Both the position numbers and the translations under genes were made by a program. Source: Linum tenue (lineage: Eukaryota > Streptophyta > Magnoliopsida > Malpighiales > Linaceae). Taken from it: a stretch of 64,000 nucleotides of DNA. Shown piece by piece: positions 1-11,215 of the stretch (positions are counted from its first letter, which is position 1; the number at the start of each line of letters is the position of its first letter). Below the pieces are notes generated by a model. It was not told the origin of the DNA. It ran no database searches and saw nothing but the letters and a program-made list of their open reading frames with translations. The stretch is from contig CAMGYJ010000002.1 in NCBI GenBank assembly GCA_946122785.1, forward strand, positions 12,536,839-12,600,838. Direction: 5' to 3'.

Positions 1-219
1 CGTTTAGAGCTGGCCAACCTACCGTTGAAGGAGGAGAACCTACGTTTGAAGGAAGATAACAACAAGCTTCGGGAATCAGTTGATCAACTGTCGTTATTGC
101 AAGGAAGTTTTGGATCATGCCCTGATGAGCGACAGTGTTGTTGCATGCCTACTAGAGTTGAACGGGATAGGTTTAAGGCGAGATTGACTAAACTTGAATC
201 GATGTTGTTTAAGGACTGA
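1..219 (+). CDS. C-terminal part of an unrecognised coiled-coil protein (partial at left edge)
   Basis: The frame is open from base 1 and ends at the stop at 217-219, giving about 72 residues, so this is the 3' end of something longer. The first 25 residues are rich in Leu, Glu, Lys and Asn in a heptad-like pattern, consistent with a coiled coil. A short Cys cluster (CPDERQCCC) follows, then a basic C terminus. I do not recognise the family. C-terminal coiled coils like this occur in plant transposon-borne proteins as well as host genes, and the repeat-rich setting makes a transposon origin plausible. The first in-window start-like codon (TTG at 25) is not a credible initiator. Confidence 0.35.
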   Translation, partial: RLELANLPLKEENLRLKEDNNKLRESVDQLSLLQGSFGSCPDERQCCCMPTRVERDRFKARLTKLESMLFKD

Positions 220-499
220 TGTTACGGATTGGCTATGGTTAATCTATTTTAGTTGAAATTTTCAGAGGCTTGTTGTGGTAGTTGTCTAGTTGGCGTTGAG
301 GTTAATGTATTTCTGTGTTAATGTTGAGTCGAGTACCTAAATTCATATAGTAATGTGTAAGAGTTGGGCTATTGACATGACTCAACTACAGTTTTCCGGT
401 GAGCTCTTGATGCTACTGCAGAATTAGAAAAAACCCAGCAGTGTTGAAGGGTTAAAAAATAGCAGGTTCGGTTTTGGACTAAAAAAATATCCTCATGTA
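220..499. other. Non-coding spacer, nothing recognised
   Basis: AT-rich sequence between the partial frame and the first transposon. It may be 3' untranslated sequence of the upstream frame, but no clear polyadenylation signal or other feature supports that. Confidence 0.3.
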
Positions 500-1225
500 T
501 AAGGATGGCAATAGGGATGACGATTATACTGATGATTGTAGGTTACCTGTCGTTTTTTACGCAGTTAATTAACAGGGAGAATTTTCATTTTGATTGAGTA
601 TGAGTAAAATCTATAAAAAAATTGATGGATGGCAACAAAACCTGCATCCACGGGTACACTATCCGACCCAACTTGGTTAACGCGGGTAAAACCCGTTTTC
701 ATGGATTTCGGGCCGGGTTCGGGTTTAAATCCGTTATATGGCTCTCTAGGTTGGGTTGGATTTGGGTATAGAGATACCCGACCCATGTATACCTGCACAC
801 ACTTATTCCGTCGCCCTACTCTCCCCAAAACCTACTCAAATTCTAATTTCCCAAAAGAAGTGGGAGGGATAAATTAATAATTGATGTTGAACACACTATG
901 TTTGTTGGTTTGCTGCTCTCTCACAATCAAAAAGAGAATGAACGGAAAAACAAAGAATTGTGTGTTGAATTTTCTAGAAGTTGAACACACCATGCTTGAA
1001 TTTTCTAGATTGGTGTTGAACAATTTGTATGGATAATTAGTTGTTTTTTTAAATTTTCTAGATTGATGTTTTTATGTATGGATAATTTGTATGGAAAAAT
1101 TATTGTTCGACTTTTATTTTGATAGGAACTAGTTATTGTTTTTTTACCATAAAAACCCATGTGTACCCATGACCTGCGAACATGTAGCGGGTTGGGTTGG
1201 GTTTGAGTTTTCTAAATCCAATAGG

Positions 1226-2810
1226 CAAAGCAGTCAAAATCGGAATTTTGATCGTAAAATCGTAGGATTTTAGGATTTTACTTAGGGATTCCGATCCTGA
1301 TTTTACTATAAAATCGATGGACCTTAAAATCGTTTAAAATCGGGATTAAAATCGTTAAAATCGTAAAATCCTACCAAAATCGGGATTAAAATCGTATTAG
1401 AACAAAATAGGTTGTTTGAGCAAATTTTAAAAAAGCGGAACTGATTTGGCAGAAAAGACAATGATGAGAATCTTCTCAAATATTTTTCCTATTAAAAAAC
1501 ATTTGAAAAGAAAAAAAAAACAAATTATGGTTCGGTCATTCTCTTTCCTTTCATCCCGTTGAACTCAAAGGCAAAATAGCTTTCCTAATATTGTATGTGC
1601 GGAAGAATTAATATCATTATTAACTCATTAATTGATTAATGAATACATTTTTGCCAAGCCACAAGCATTAATTATTCAATTGGAGTTCATATATTATTAG
1701 TTTTAAATCATGATTAACAGATAATGTTGAAATTAACCTGACCGGAGTACTACTTTGAGTTAAACTACCTAAACACAACATGAAAAACAAGAGCCAAGCT
1801 CCATGAGCCAATGTTGTCAAAACCGAACTGGAGACTGACCCGGTAACATGAACGGCTCGCACTTTAGTGGTCCAACCTCTATTAGATCGTTTAAAAACCG
1901 TGAAAGAACCGGTACCTTATAAACGATAATATCATAAGTAGATGACATTAATGTAGTAATTTAACAATTTAATGACTAAAATAAAATTTACCTTTTAGTA
2001 CCACTTAGTAATTTTACATTAAATATATTTTCACTAAAAAAACCCTACACCCATTCTACACAGCGCCCCATCTTCTTCTTTCTTCTTACTTGTTCTGTTG
2101 TTCCCCTTATTGCGCCGCTCCCAACTCCATCACCACAAATCACTATGTTGTCTACTCTATCTCCGCTATCACTCTGCTGGAGACCAATCGACGGCGGAGC
2201 TGTTGCGGTATTGGCTGTGCTCGCGTCCAGAACAAGGGAGGGGGAGCAATCGATGGACGGCTGGAGAAGGAGAAGCTATTATGGCTTCACCAGCAGCGGG
2301 CGTCCGTCGTCGCTGGGAGAGCTGCTTCGGCGCAGCCTTCGCGTCTTCAATCCTTCAATTTTTTTTAATAGTGCACGGACGGGTCAGGAGTGAAAAACCG
2401 GTCGGACGGTTCGAGTGGTTTGAATGGTTAACCATTCCGACCGCTCAAAAACCAACCTTCCAAACCGTTACGGCTATTAGAGGGTTCCGACCCGAGCTGG
2501 CGTCCGGGTGCCGGTTTTACCGGTCCGACCGACCAGCTCGGGTCGGCTTTAATAACAATGCCATGAGCTCTATCATTTCCTCGTGAATTATTTTAGTTAC
2601 GCATTAAATAACAATTAAAATGATGATCTTGGAACATTAATCTTGAGAATTATCATTTTCAATGTTATGTGCCTTTGTGTTGGTAATGGTTTACCTTATT
2701 AATATGATTATATGTTAGTTTCTATATAGAACTTAAAATCCTACGATTTTACGATTCCGATTTTACCCCAGTTTTCGATTTTAGGTAAAATCCCGATTTT
2801 AACTACTTTG
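1226..2810. mobile_element. Middle nested hAT element (copy 1 of the AAAATCG-rich family)
   Basis: Terminal inverted repeats start CAAAGCAGTC and CAAAGTAGTT (right end reverse-complemented) and continue into AAAATCGGGATTTTA-like repeats. An 8-bp target duplication flanks the element with one mismatch: CCAATAGG at 1218-1225 and CTAATAGG at 2811-2818. Short TIRs plus an 8-bp duplication are the hAT hallmark. It has no transposase gene and is split by a third element at 1809-2560. A second copy lies in the opposite orientation at 8143-8949. Confidence 0.8.
1809..2560. mobile_element. Innermost hAT-like element, 752 bp, exact 8-bp TSD
   Basis: Ends read CAATGTTGTCAAAACCG and, reverse-complemented, CATTGTTATTAAAGCCG. 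They are flanked by identical CCATGAGC at 1801-1808 and 2561-2568. The paralogous element at 8143-8949 carries the uninterrupted target (CCCCATGAGCTC on its other strand), which is a natural empty site. Internal sequence is GC-rich with ACCGGTCCGACC-like words. Open frames inside it (2090-2586) are Arg/Pro-rich, match no family, and look like composition artefacts. Confidence 0.85.
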
Positions 2811-3201
2811 CTAATAGGTTTTACCTCAGGGTTTTTTGTCGGATAAACCAATGGGATGAGTTTGGATTTTGCAAAAGTCGATCCAACCCGACCAATTGTC
2901 ATCCCTACAGGTGACTAGGGAGAGGGGGTCCCTTAGTAATGTGATTAAGTGCATTTCAGCCATTGAACCTCATTTAAATCTAATAGTTCTAAATAATCTA
3001 AATTAATAAAGGTAATATGGTAAATGCATGGCTTTTTTAATTTTCAATTCTTAACTAATTAAAAAAAAATCTTCACTGTCGCTCTCTTCCCTTCGGACAA
3101 GAATTTTTCCAGCGGCCCCCATTCTCGTCTCTTCCCACCGGCTAGGGTCCGACGTCCCTGGAATTTCTCGGCATCCCGTTCCGATCCCCACGGTAGCGAT
3201 C

Positions 3202-4046
3202 CAGCGGCGAATCCAAGATTTAGTAGAGCACTGGACCGCATTTGAATAAAAAATTAGATATCGTAAAAGAAATACTATAATAATAACTAAGATTTTTTGT
3301 TATAATGTCAATTATAAGCGATGGTCTTTTAGTTTAGCAAATTCATCAATAATAGAATCTTCATCCATACCAATAACATACTCTTAAAGAAAATAGTTAA
3401 AAAATTAGCGAGAAATTCATCGCACATTCTTTTGCGCAAATCAGTTTTCGCATGTTCCACTACTAAAAATGTTCTCTCTATTGTAGCCGTCGAAACGGAT
3501 AACATCAACACTAGACGAATCAACCGATAATTAGAAAATAATAATGTCTTTGCCTTTTTATTTGGTGCTTGAGAATATGCCATAATGTATCTTCAAATCG
3601 ACATAATAAAATATAATAGATTAATTATATACATTCAAATTTCTAATTGACTTTCTGATTCTAATTCTAATATCATTAATCAAAATAACAAACATATGTT
3701 TCCTTTCCATGAACGCAAGAGCAGATTGATTTGTTGGTTTTGAATGGAAGTTGAAATGAACTTTTCATCTCACGTATATTATGTTTGATTGGATAGGCTT
3801 TTATCATTAATTAAAAGCTTACTATTGCATTTTAATTATGTAGACAATCCAACGGCCGTTTTGTTTGAAAAGCCCACTAGTAAAAACATTTTACCCGATT
3901 TGTTCAATAAAGAGAAAAGAGACGAGGGCTGGGCCAGCCAGATTATCACCGTATAAAATGATGTGGAGTAGGGCTCTATACAAGTTCTGGAACCAAGGGA
4001 GGGCTGGGCCCGGGCCCAGGTTGGGCCCCCCTTGGATCCGTCGCTG
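3202..4046 (-). mobile_element. hAT element relic, 845 bp, exact 8-bp TSD TAGCGATC
   Basis: Terminal inverted repeats CAGCGGCGAATCC (left) and CAGCGACGGATCC (right, reverse-complemented) match the common plant hAT end type. They are flanked by exact TAGCGATC copies at 3194-3201 and 4047-4054. The right subterminal region is G/C-rich (GGGCCCGGGCCC). A fragment of the hAT transposase C terminus lies inside on the minus strand, so this is an internally deleted derivative of an autonomous element. Confidence 0.85.
3329..3583 (-). pseudogene. hAT transposase C-terminal dimerisation fragment
   Basis: The 84-residue minus-strand frame contains LIRLVLMLSVSTATIERTF followed by TDLRKRMCDEFLANFL. This is the pattern of the hAT C-terminal dimerisation domain in the plant TTF-zinc-finger/ZMYM1-like subgroup (leucine-rich strand, STAT.ER.F, then LR..M.DE.L). 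The family protein is usually over 600 residues, so the catalytic DDE region and N-terminal zinc finger are gone. No credible start codon exists. It is a non-functional remnant inside the 845-bp element. Confidence 0.7.
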
Positions 4047-4965
4047 TAGCGATCCATTTGTCACATGAAGCGGTTCCCGTCCACACGGCGACGGTCCATT
4101 TGTCCCATTGGAGCTTGCCATTTGCTGGAGAATTTTCCCCCTCAGCTTCCATGAATTAGCTCGATCGATTGATCGTTAAAGAGAGAGACGGTGTATATGA
4201 TTTTCCGGTGACGGCGAGAATTTTCCGACAATGAGAATTTTTCGGCGACAACGACAGTTTTGTTGTGTTTGTCGGAATAATTTGTAATGTTTTTAATTCT
4301 GGTTTGTAATTTGTAATGTTTGTTTGTCTAGTTTGTATACTTTATATTATGATCATTTGTATACATTGAATTCATTGATTTGTAATATATATGTACTGAT
4401 TTGTTTCGTAAGTAGTGACATTTTGTATTGTTAGTATGTTTTGTAATTTTTGTAATGTATGTCGGGGTCTTTTGTAATGTTTGTAACCTTTGTTATTTTT
4501 ATCCAACATGTTTGTCAACCATGTTTGTAATGTTTTTTATGTCTAAAAAATAATTAACCTGACTGACTTTTGAACGAAACTCCTCTATATGGAGATGAAG
4601 CCTCCAAAGGTAACCCGACTGTTTTTCCATTTTGTATGATTTGTCGGCCTAGTTTGTCATTTTTGTCCTCCATGTTTGTAATGTTTGTATATCTAAAAAA
4701 TAATCGGGTTGACTTTGGGATGAAGCTCCTCCAAAGTCAACCTAGTTGTTTTTTTATTTTGTACGATTTGTATAACTTGTCAGTCTAGTTTGTATTGTTT
4801 GTATAGTTCATATATTTTGTATTATATGTAAATCTGTTTATATGTTTGTCGTTCTAGTTTAGATTGGTTGATATGAAAAAAACATTTGAACTGCTTAATT
4901 TAAGGGAGCGGGCCGGGTACTTAAAGCCCTCTCGGCTCCATCCTTAATGTATTCAATTCAGCAAG

Positions 4966-5432
4966 GCTGTGTTTGGATAGAATGATTTGGATTTGATATT
5001 TATGATTTGGATTTATAAATGTTAAATAATGTGTTTGGATATTAATTACATTTGGTATTTGGATTTGTGCAAATTCATTGGGTGATTTCCAAATACATGT
5101 CTAGTGTATTACTTGTCAACTTCAAATACATTTCAATAACTAGTGATTTGAAATACCTCTTAACAAAAGATTGGACCTATTTGTAAAATATTAAAAATTT
5201 AGGTACTATAGTGTAAGGCAAACATATAAGGTACCTAAACGTAATTTACCATCAAAATTAATGGACTTTTTGTAAAATTTTAAAAGTTTAGTTACTAAAT
5301 TGTAAGGAAAAATAATTTATACAACGAATTACAAATGAGTATCCAAAAAACAAATTTGAATTACATGTATTCCAAATGCATGCATTCTAAAAACATGTAT
5401 TTCAAATACCTTATATTTGAAACGCACCCAAA
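4966..5432. repeat. MITE-like repeat with GTGTTTGGA-type inverted ends
   Basis: The left end GCTGTGTTTGGATAGAATG and the right end (reverse complement GGGTGCGTTTCAAATATAAG) are similar and inverted. AT-rich words built on ATTTGGATTT and AAATACATG repeat throughout. This is the usual look of short plant TIR elements with GTGTTTGG ends. I see no certain target duplication and no coding capacity. Confidence 0.5.
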
Positions 5433-5539
5433 AAGATTTGTTGTGTCACAAAGCCTGCACATGATAATAAGGTCGATGACGATGAGGAAGACGAAGCAAT
5501 ATTGTCGGCGGCCACTTTGACGAGCTCATCGTGATCATC

Positions 5540-6275
5540 ACCACCGATATTCAAACTCAAATGCATATAGGGGTTATTGGATCTACAAATTTCTGGGTGA
5601 ACAAAATACATGACCAAAAAATACCACATTATACCTCCCTGGTACGGGGTGGTATCTTGTGGTACACAATATTAAAAGTCATAAATGACAGTTAATATAC
5701 TTCTACTATCATGTATTCAAGCATACTACAGTATTGGTTTGTTCATACCTCCATGGTATGCTTTTCAAACCATAAGTATGCTCTTATTTCAATACTAGTC
5801 AATACCTAATGGTATACACTAGTTACAAATGGCTCCATTTTTTTTGTTCAAAAAATATATCAAAGTGGATATTATTTTGAAGAGCACAATTAATCTTATC
5901 TAACTATGCAAAAAAAAAATCGACTTCGCCCGTTAAAGATTAAGGGGGGAAATTGAGAGCTACTAATTAACGACCTAACTTTTTAAATTTGTCGCCCTAA
6001 AATTACTCAATTTGACGATTTTGCCCCCAATTTATTCTCAATCCCTAACCAAGCGTATGGGTCAACGATGGGGAAGAATGAAGAAGGAAGGGTTTTCGTT
6101 CAGGGGCAAATTTGTCCGTGCAGTCAGCTTAGGGTGATAATTTCAATTTTTTAGGGCGTTAAATAGAAGTTCAGAAATTAAAAGCGTTTCAGGAGAGAGA
6201 GGGGCGCTGATGTGGCAAATGGTGATTGAGTTATGTATGGTTATTGACTAGAAGGTTAATAACCGGATCTGCTCC
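5540..6275. repeat. AT-rich CCATATGGTAT family, copy 1
   Basis: Shares a long colinear stretch with 6355-7190 and, inverted, with 59830-60610. Landmarks in order are GGATCTACAAATTTCTGGGT, TACCAC clusters, GGTATCTTGTGGTA, a segment of CATATGGTA-like palindromes, and TTTTGAAGAGCACAATTAAT. The 3' part holds a further A/T-rich insertion (about 5963-6175) with inverted GGGCGTTAA / TTAACGACC-like ends. No open frame matches a known family. Confidence 0.6.
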
Positions 6276-6354
6276 CTGTAAGTGTCGCCGCAGTAATGAG
6301 ATAAACTACAACAACGTCCCAGGTCGCAATAATCCCATGTCTCCAGATATGGAC

Positions 6355-7190
6355 AGTAACCAAATCTCAGCCATCAGATTTAAGTAGGCCCAGAAATTCC
6401 ATATCTAAGCATGGAGAATTAAAAACATTTTTATTTTTTCTTATTTTATTAATCGGCTCATCTCTTATTCGTTTTAACTAGGATTTCATTTTTTTTTTGC
6501 ACATATGGAATGTATTCGTTGTGCTCTACAAAATGAGATCCATTTTCAATATTTTATGAGAAATTTTTTTTATTGCCTCTCTTTACCAACTGTATACCAT
6601 ATGGTATCTTCTTCGTTTTTAACTCGTTTTTGAAAATTTTGTACAGAATCAACTTGTTCATGATGATCTATTGGATCTACAAATTTCTGGGTGTACAAAA
6701 TACAGGACAAAAAAATACCACACAATACTACCCAATACCACCCTGATATGGGCTGGTATCTTGTGGTAAACAATATTGAAAGTCGTAAATGATAGTTAGT
6801 GTACTTCTACAATTATGGATTTAATCATCCTACAGTCTTGGTATGCTCATACCACCATGGTAGGCTTTTTAATACCATATGGTACGCTATTATTAATAAC
6901 AGCCAATACCATATGGTATATATTGGTAAAAACTGGCTCAATTTTTTTGTTCCAAAAATATATCAAAGTAGATATAATTTTGAAGAGCACAATTAATATG
7001 ATCGAAATGTGCAAAAAAAATTTAATTCTGACTTAAACGAGTGAGAAATCGTCCATTAAAAATTGAGGGGGAAAAAATTAAAATCATTCCAAAAGAAAGA
7101 ATGGACGTTGATGTGACGGATGGTGATTGGGTTATGCATGGTTACTCACCACAATGTTATGCACAGAACTGCTTCCCCTATCTGGCCATC
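6355..7190. repeat. AT-rich CCATATGGTAT family, copy 2
   Basis: The most complete copy. It starts near GTAACCAAATCT and ends near GGTTACTCACCAC, so the extreme ends are weakly inverted. The interior contains several perfect ATACCATATGGTAT palindromes (about 6595-6608, 6870-6885 and 6904-6920) and TACCACCATGGTA. Copy 1 lies directly upstream in the same orientation. Short open frames are shadows of the repeat. The class is probably a non-autonomous DNA transposon, but no target duplication is clear. Confidence 0.6.
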
Positions 7191-7937
7191 GGCCTCACTG
7201 GTGATTGTACCCCTCAATTATGCACGAAGATGGAGCGATCAGAGCTACCTGCTGTTGTGGATATTTTCATGTATACCATGTTTCTCGCGACACAAATCAA
7301 ATAAAGAAATCAAAGTGACAAAAGATTAAAGAAAAGAAACCAAGACTCGACAAAAACATGCATAAACACCGTCCGAGCCAATAGAATTCACTATTTCTCA
7401 TTAAAGAATTTAGTTCCCCTCTACGGTACCTAAGTTTATGGAACTATTCCTTACAGGATAGAACATATGTACCTTTTTTGGTGCACTGATACTTGAAACC
7501 CCAGAAACCAACGAGCGCAACAAATGGAGAGACCACACGACTATTTTTCTTTTATGTATTTGTAGAGTTGAAAAATTAATGAAGAAGAAAACACATTTTC
7601 TTTCGGCCGAAAATCCTTTTAGAAAAACTCGCTTATGAAAAGTAAGGGGGTTGGTGTTCTTTATAGAAAATGAAGGGGGTGTGTTTTATGGAATGTGACC
7701 CTTCGGGTGGGTGGTTAACCCAACCAACACATTGGTTCACTTTAAAAATAATGAACCATTGCATCGGTTCAACCCATAGTAGTTGGACCGGTTGGTTCAC
7801 TGTAATAGCCATATCAGTTCGATTCAAATCGGTTTAGTCCAGTTGATTACACAAACCAATTTGACCAATTACCAAAAGATTTAATCAAATCAATTGATTA
7901 TAATCCAAGGCCTCCTTCCAATTAATTAATTAATATC
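7191..7937. other. No gene; unclassified sequence
   Basis: Intermediate AT content, with a GGTTGGTTCAC/GAACCATTG-type degenerate inverted segment around 7700-7810 and runs of ATTAATTAATTAAT near 7920. It resembles decayed transposon sequence, but no termini, duplications or coding match could be made out. Confidence 0.3.
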
Positions 7938-9590
7938 AAGGTTCAAAAAAGCGCTAGGCGTAAGGCAGCCGTTGGGCTCCTGACTTGCGCCTAGCACGAT
8001 TTAGAGTTGCTTAAGCGTGCCTAGGCGTTTGAAGCAAAAATTAAAATAAATCATAATTTTTAGTTTTCTAGAGTAACTTCAAATGATCATAGTTCATAGA
8101 AAATTAGAACACTTAAATCTTAACATAACAAATAGACACATACTAAACAGTCAAAATCAGGATTTTACCTAAAATCGAAAACTGGGATAAAATCGGAATC
8201 GTAAAATCGAATCGTAGAATCTTAGGATTTTAAGTACCATATAGAAATTAACATATAATAATATTAATAAGATAAATTATTAATAAGACAAAGACATATA
8301 ACATCTAAAATGATAATTTTCAAGATTATTATTCCATAATCATCATTTTAATTGTTATTTAATGTGTAACTCAAAATAATTTATGAGAAAGGGATAGAGC
8401 TCATGGGGTTTGACTCTTTTTTTCATGTTGTGTTTAGGTAGTTTAACTCAAAGTAGTATTCCGACATCATCTACTAAGCATGATTTAAAACTAAGAATAA
8501 GTGAACTCCAATAAAATAATTAATGTCATTGATTTTGTACAAATGTATTCATTAATCAATTAATTTATTAATAATGATGTTAATTCTTACGTATTTATAA
8601 TATTATTACAACGGTTTTACCGATGAGTTAAACAAGGGGAATTGAAAGGGGTTGACCGAACCCTAATTTGATTTTTTTTCTTTTTCAAATGTTCTTTTAA
8701 TTGGAAAAATATCTGAGAAGATCCCCGTCATTGGCCTTTTCGCCGAAACAGTTTTGCTTCTTTTGAATTGTGTCAAACTGCATATTTTGTTCACATAGGA
8801 TCAAAATCCCAATTTTGGTACGATTTTAATCCCGATTTTGAATGATTTTAAGGTCCACCGATTTTATAGTAAAATCAGGATCGAAATCCCTATGTAAAAT
8901 CCTAAAATCCTACGATTTTACGATCAAAATCCCGATTTTGACTGCATTGGACACATAAAAAACAATAATTTCTCGTCATCCAGATAGATACCCCATCCAC
9001 CACTTCATCATCTTCAAAGACAATCTCCTCGCCATCTTCATCTTCTTCCTCCTCCGTAGACTCAAAATTTGCATCATGATTATCTCTCACTATTGCACTC
9101 CTACAAGATAAATCTGTTTTTAAAAGATCATTAAGCGAATGAAAGAACTAATACCAACTAATTATCAATTGGACTATAAGAACAGCTAATTATTAATTTA
9201 TTATCATTGAACGACATGAGTAAACCGAATGATAAATAATTAATAATTCAATCCCTATTGCCCATCCTCATTTGACACCGCTGGTTAGTGGCTACTGACT
9301 AATGACCAATGAATCACTATAAATTTATCATTTTTTATAGGAAAGGGTTAATAATTTAATCCCTGTTTCTAACTTCTAACTAGTGTGCAATTCAGGAAGG
9401 AGATGAAACGGCTGCGTTTAGATTTATTGATTACCGCCTAGCCACAATTGATAGCGCGTAGGCTGCCGCAAAATCCAACTTTGCTCGCATAGGCGCTTTT
9501 AACCCACCATTAATCGCGCCCAGCGCATTTGTCTCGCTAATGCCCAAGGCAAGGCGCTACCCCAACGCCCAGAGTATAAGTAAGCTTGGG
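7938..9590 (-). mobile_element. Degenerate hAT-like element with AAAAAAGCGCTAGGCG terminus
   Basis: The left end (CAAGGTTCAAAAAAGCGC then CTAGGCG words) is a common plant hAT-type terminus. GCGCCTAG/AGGCGCTA words recur at 9440-9560 near the right end, which is too mutated to place exactly. The interior is interrupted by the 8143-8949 element. On the minus strand between 9090 and 8958 lies a short peptide rich in Glu and Asp with no break, reminiscent of acidic hAT transposase tails. This assignment is tentative, and the coding region is otherwise gone. Confidence 0.45.
8143..8949. mobile_element. hAT element, copy 2 of the AAAATCG-rich family, 807 bp
   Basis: Inverted ends CTAAACAGTC and (reverse-complemented) CAATGCAGTC, both followed by AAAATC, are flanked by exact GACACATA at 8135-8142 and 8950-8957. 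The sequence is colinear, in reverse orientation, with 1226-2810 minus the 752-bp inner insertion. This copy therefore records the family structure before that insertion. No transposase frame. Confidence 0.85.
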
Positions 9591-9734
9591 TTGTGAGTAC
9601 CATTTAATAGTGGCTCTCACACTCTTCCAAGTGCAAGTGGGGAAGTTCCAATTCCTTTTTTACCACACTCTTCATTTTACAACCTTTGTGTTTAGTTATT
9701 GTTCGCTAGGTTTTCGTCTATGACTTTTTGTACA

Positions 9735-11215
9735 AATCATCGTCTTTGCCCACCATTTTGCAGCCCATCTCGAAATAATATCGGCGGAATACTAAGTTGT
9801 TCCCCACCACCGTTTACCAAGGCCGCTACCACGAGTTTTGTATCGGGACCGAGTTTCATCCTCTTTAGTGTTTTTTCTTTCTTTTTTTCCTTTTTGTTGA
9901 GCATGATCACAATTGAACCCCAAATCATGTGTATCCTAACTTGAACACAAATCATCGCCTTTGCCCACCATTTTTGCAGCCCATCTCGAAATGCTGTCGG
10001 CGGAATCCTAAGTTGTTCCCCCATCATTGTTTCCCAAGGTCGCTACCATGAGTTTTGTATCTTGATCGAGTTTCATCCTCTTTAGTGTTATTGTTCACTA
10101 GGTTTTTGTCAATAACTTTTTGCACAAATCATCGCCTTTGCCCACCATTTTGCAGCCCATCTTGAAATACTGTCAGCGGAATCCTATGTTGTTCTCCCAT
10201 CATCGTTTTCCAAAGCTGCTACCATGAGTTTGGTATCTGGACCGAGTCTCATCCTCTTAAGTGTTTTTTCTTTCCATTTTACCTTTTTGTTGAGCATGAT
10301 CACAATTGAACCCAAATCCATCAGTATACAACCTAATTCGATCCAGTCAAAGCGACATGAAACCGACTTTAGCATTTATAAATTTCTTTTTTTTTTTCCT
10401 CTTTTGGTTGGGAAGACAATTGAACCCGAATCTAAGATTTTGACGAGTGTTGTATTGTGAGCGAGCTTTGTCCGCTTTTGCAGTTGGCAGGCTGGACCAA
10501 GTGTTAATTTGTTAAAAAATTATTCAAAACAAGTTGAACACGTTGTTGACAAGTTTTAGATCGAAAGCGAGTTTTGCACGCTTTAATTTTTATTTATTTC
10601 TCATTTTCATTTTCGTTGAGAATCATAATTGAACTCTGACCCATCGTTTTATTTCTCATTTTCTTATTCGTTGAGAAGGAAAATTGAACTCTGATCCATC
10701 CTTGACGGGTTTCGTATCGAGAATGAGCTTTATCCGCTTTTGTAATTGACAGGTTGGGGAAATTGAGAATATTTTAAATTTAGGTCGACTCAATCAAATC
10801 GAGTTGAACACAGTGTTGAGAGTTTGGGATCATGAGCCGGTTTTATCCGTTTTAGTAATTTTTTTTATCCTTTTGGTTGAGAATGACAATTGAGTCCAAA
10901 CGCATGGGTATACAACCTAATTCGACTCGACCAAAGCAACTTGTCCAAAACTAGGTCCAACCAGGTCAAAGCGAATTTTATTTGTTTTTGTAATTGGCGT
11001 GTTGTGTCAGGTGTGAATTTGTCCAAAACTATGTCCAACCAGGTCAAAGAGAGTTGAACCTGGTGTGGACGAGTTTTGAGTCGATAGCGAGTTTTAGCTT
11101 TAGTGTTTTTCATTTCGTTTTTTCCTTTTGTTTGAGAAAGACAATTGAACCCAAATCCATGGGTATCCAACCTAATTTGACCCGATCAATGCGAGTTGAA
11201 CCTCCTCAAACCCGC
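9735..11215. repeat. Degenerate tandem array with ~180-240 bp period
   Basis: Three copies of a block around AATCATCGCCTTTGCCCACC ... GAGTTTCATCCTC begin near 9735, 9948 and 10125. A second motif, GTTGAG(A/C)ATGA(T/C)CACAATTGAACCC, recurs near 9896, 10291, 10615, 10671, 10876 and 11128, each time in front of a TACAACCTAATTCGACC-like or TCTGACCCATC-like string. Spacing and order point to a decaying tandem array rather than dispersed insertions. Open frames here repeat the same peptides and are not genes. Confidence 0.6.

Larger units (their letters stand above)
500..2907. mobile_element. Outer hAT-like non-autonomous element, host of nested insertions
   Basis: The ends are inverted and similar: TAAGGATGGCAAT at the left and, reverse-complemented, TAGGGATGACAAT at the right. 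Subterminal sequence is full of degenerate ACCCG/GGGTT words (about 630-790 and 1170-1215, again 2830-2895), typical of short plant hAT-like elements. Removing the inner element joins 1217 to 2819 in continuous repeat sequence. No transposase is left and no convincing 8-bp duplication flanks the ends, so the superfamily call rests on end sequence only. Short open frames such as 629-877 follow the repeat composition and are not genes. Confidence 0.55.
2908..4880. mobile_element. Degenerate Mutator-like relative (copy A) with TTTGTAATG repeats
   Basis: The left part (GTGACTAGGGAGAG...GGTCCCTTAG, then an A-rich stretch and a TTCCGG-type GC-rich segment) follows the same order as the well-bounded element at 50434-51567. 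Both then enter a long stretch (here about 4270-4870) of degenerate TTTGTAATGTTTGTA repeats with TTGACTTTGG hairpin halves (4550-4625, 4690-4750). The right terminus is not recognisable, so 4880 is approximate. A hAT element (3202-4046) interrupts it. No transposase is seen. Confidence 0.5.

Noticed and set aside
629..877. 82-residue frame with repeated TRP/GFG residues
   Set aside because: It translates the ACCCG/GGGTT subterminal repeats of a hAT-like element.
2090..2586. Overlapping plus-strand frames up to 162 residues
   Set aside because: They lie inside a GC-rich part of the 752-bp hAT element and extend across its right end; composition artefact.
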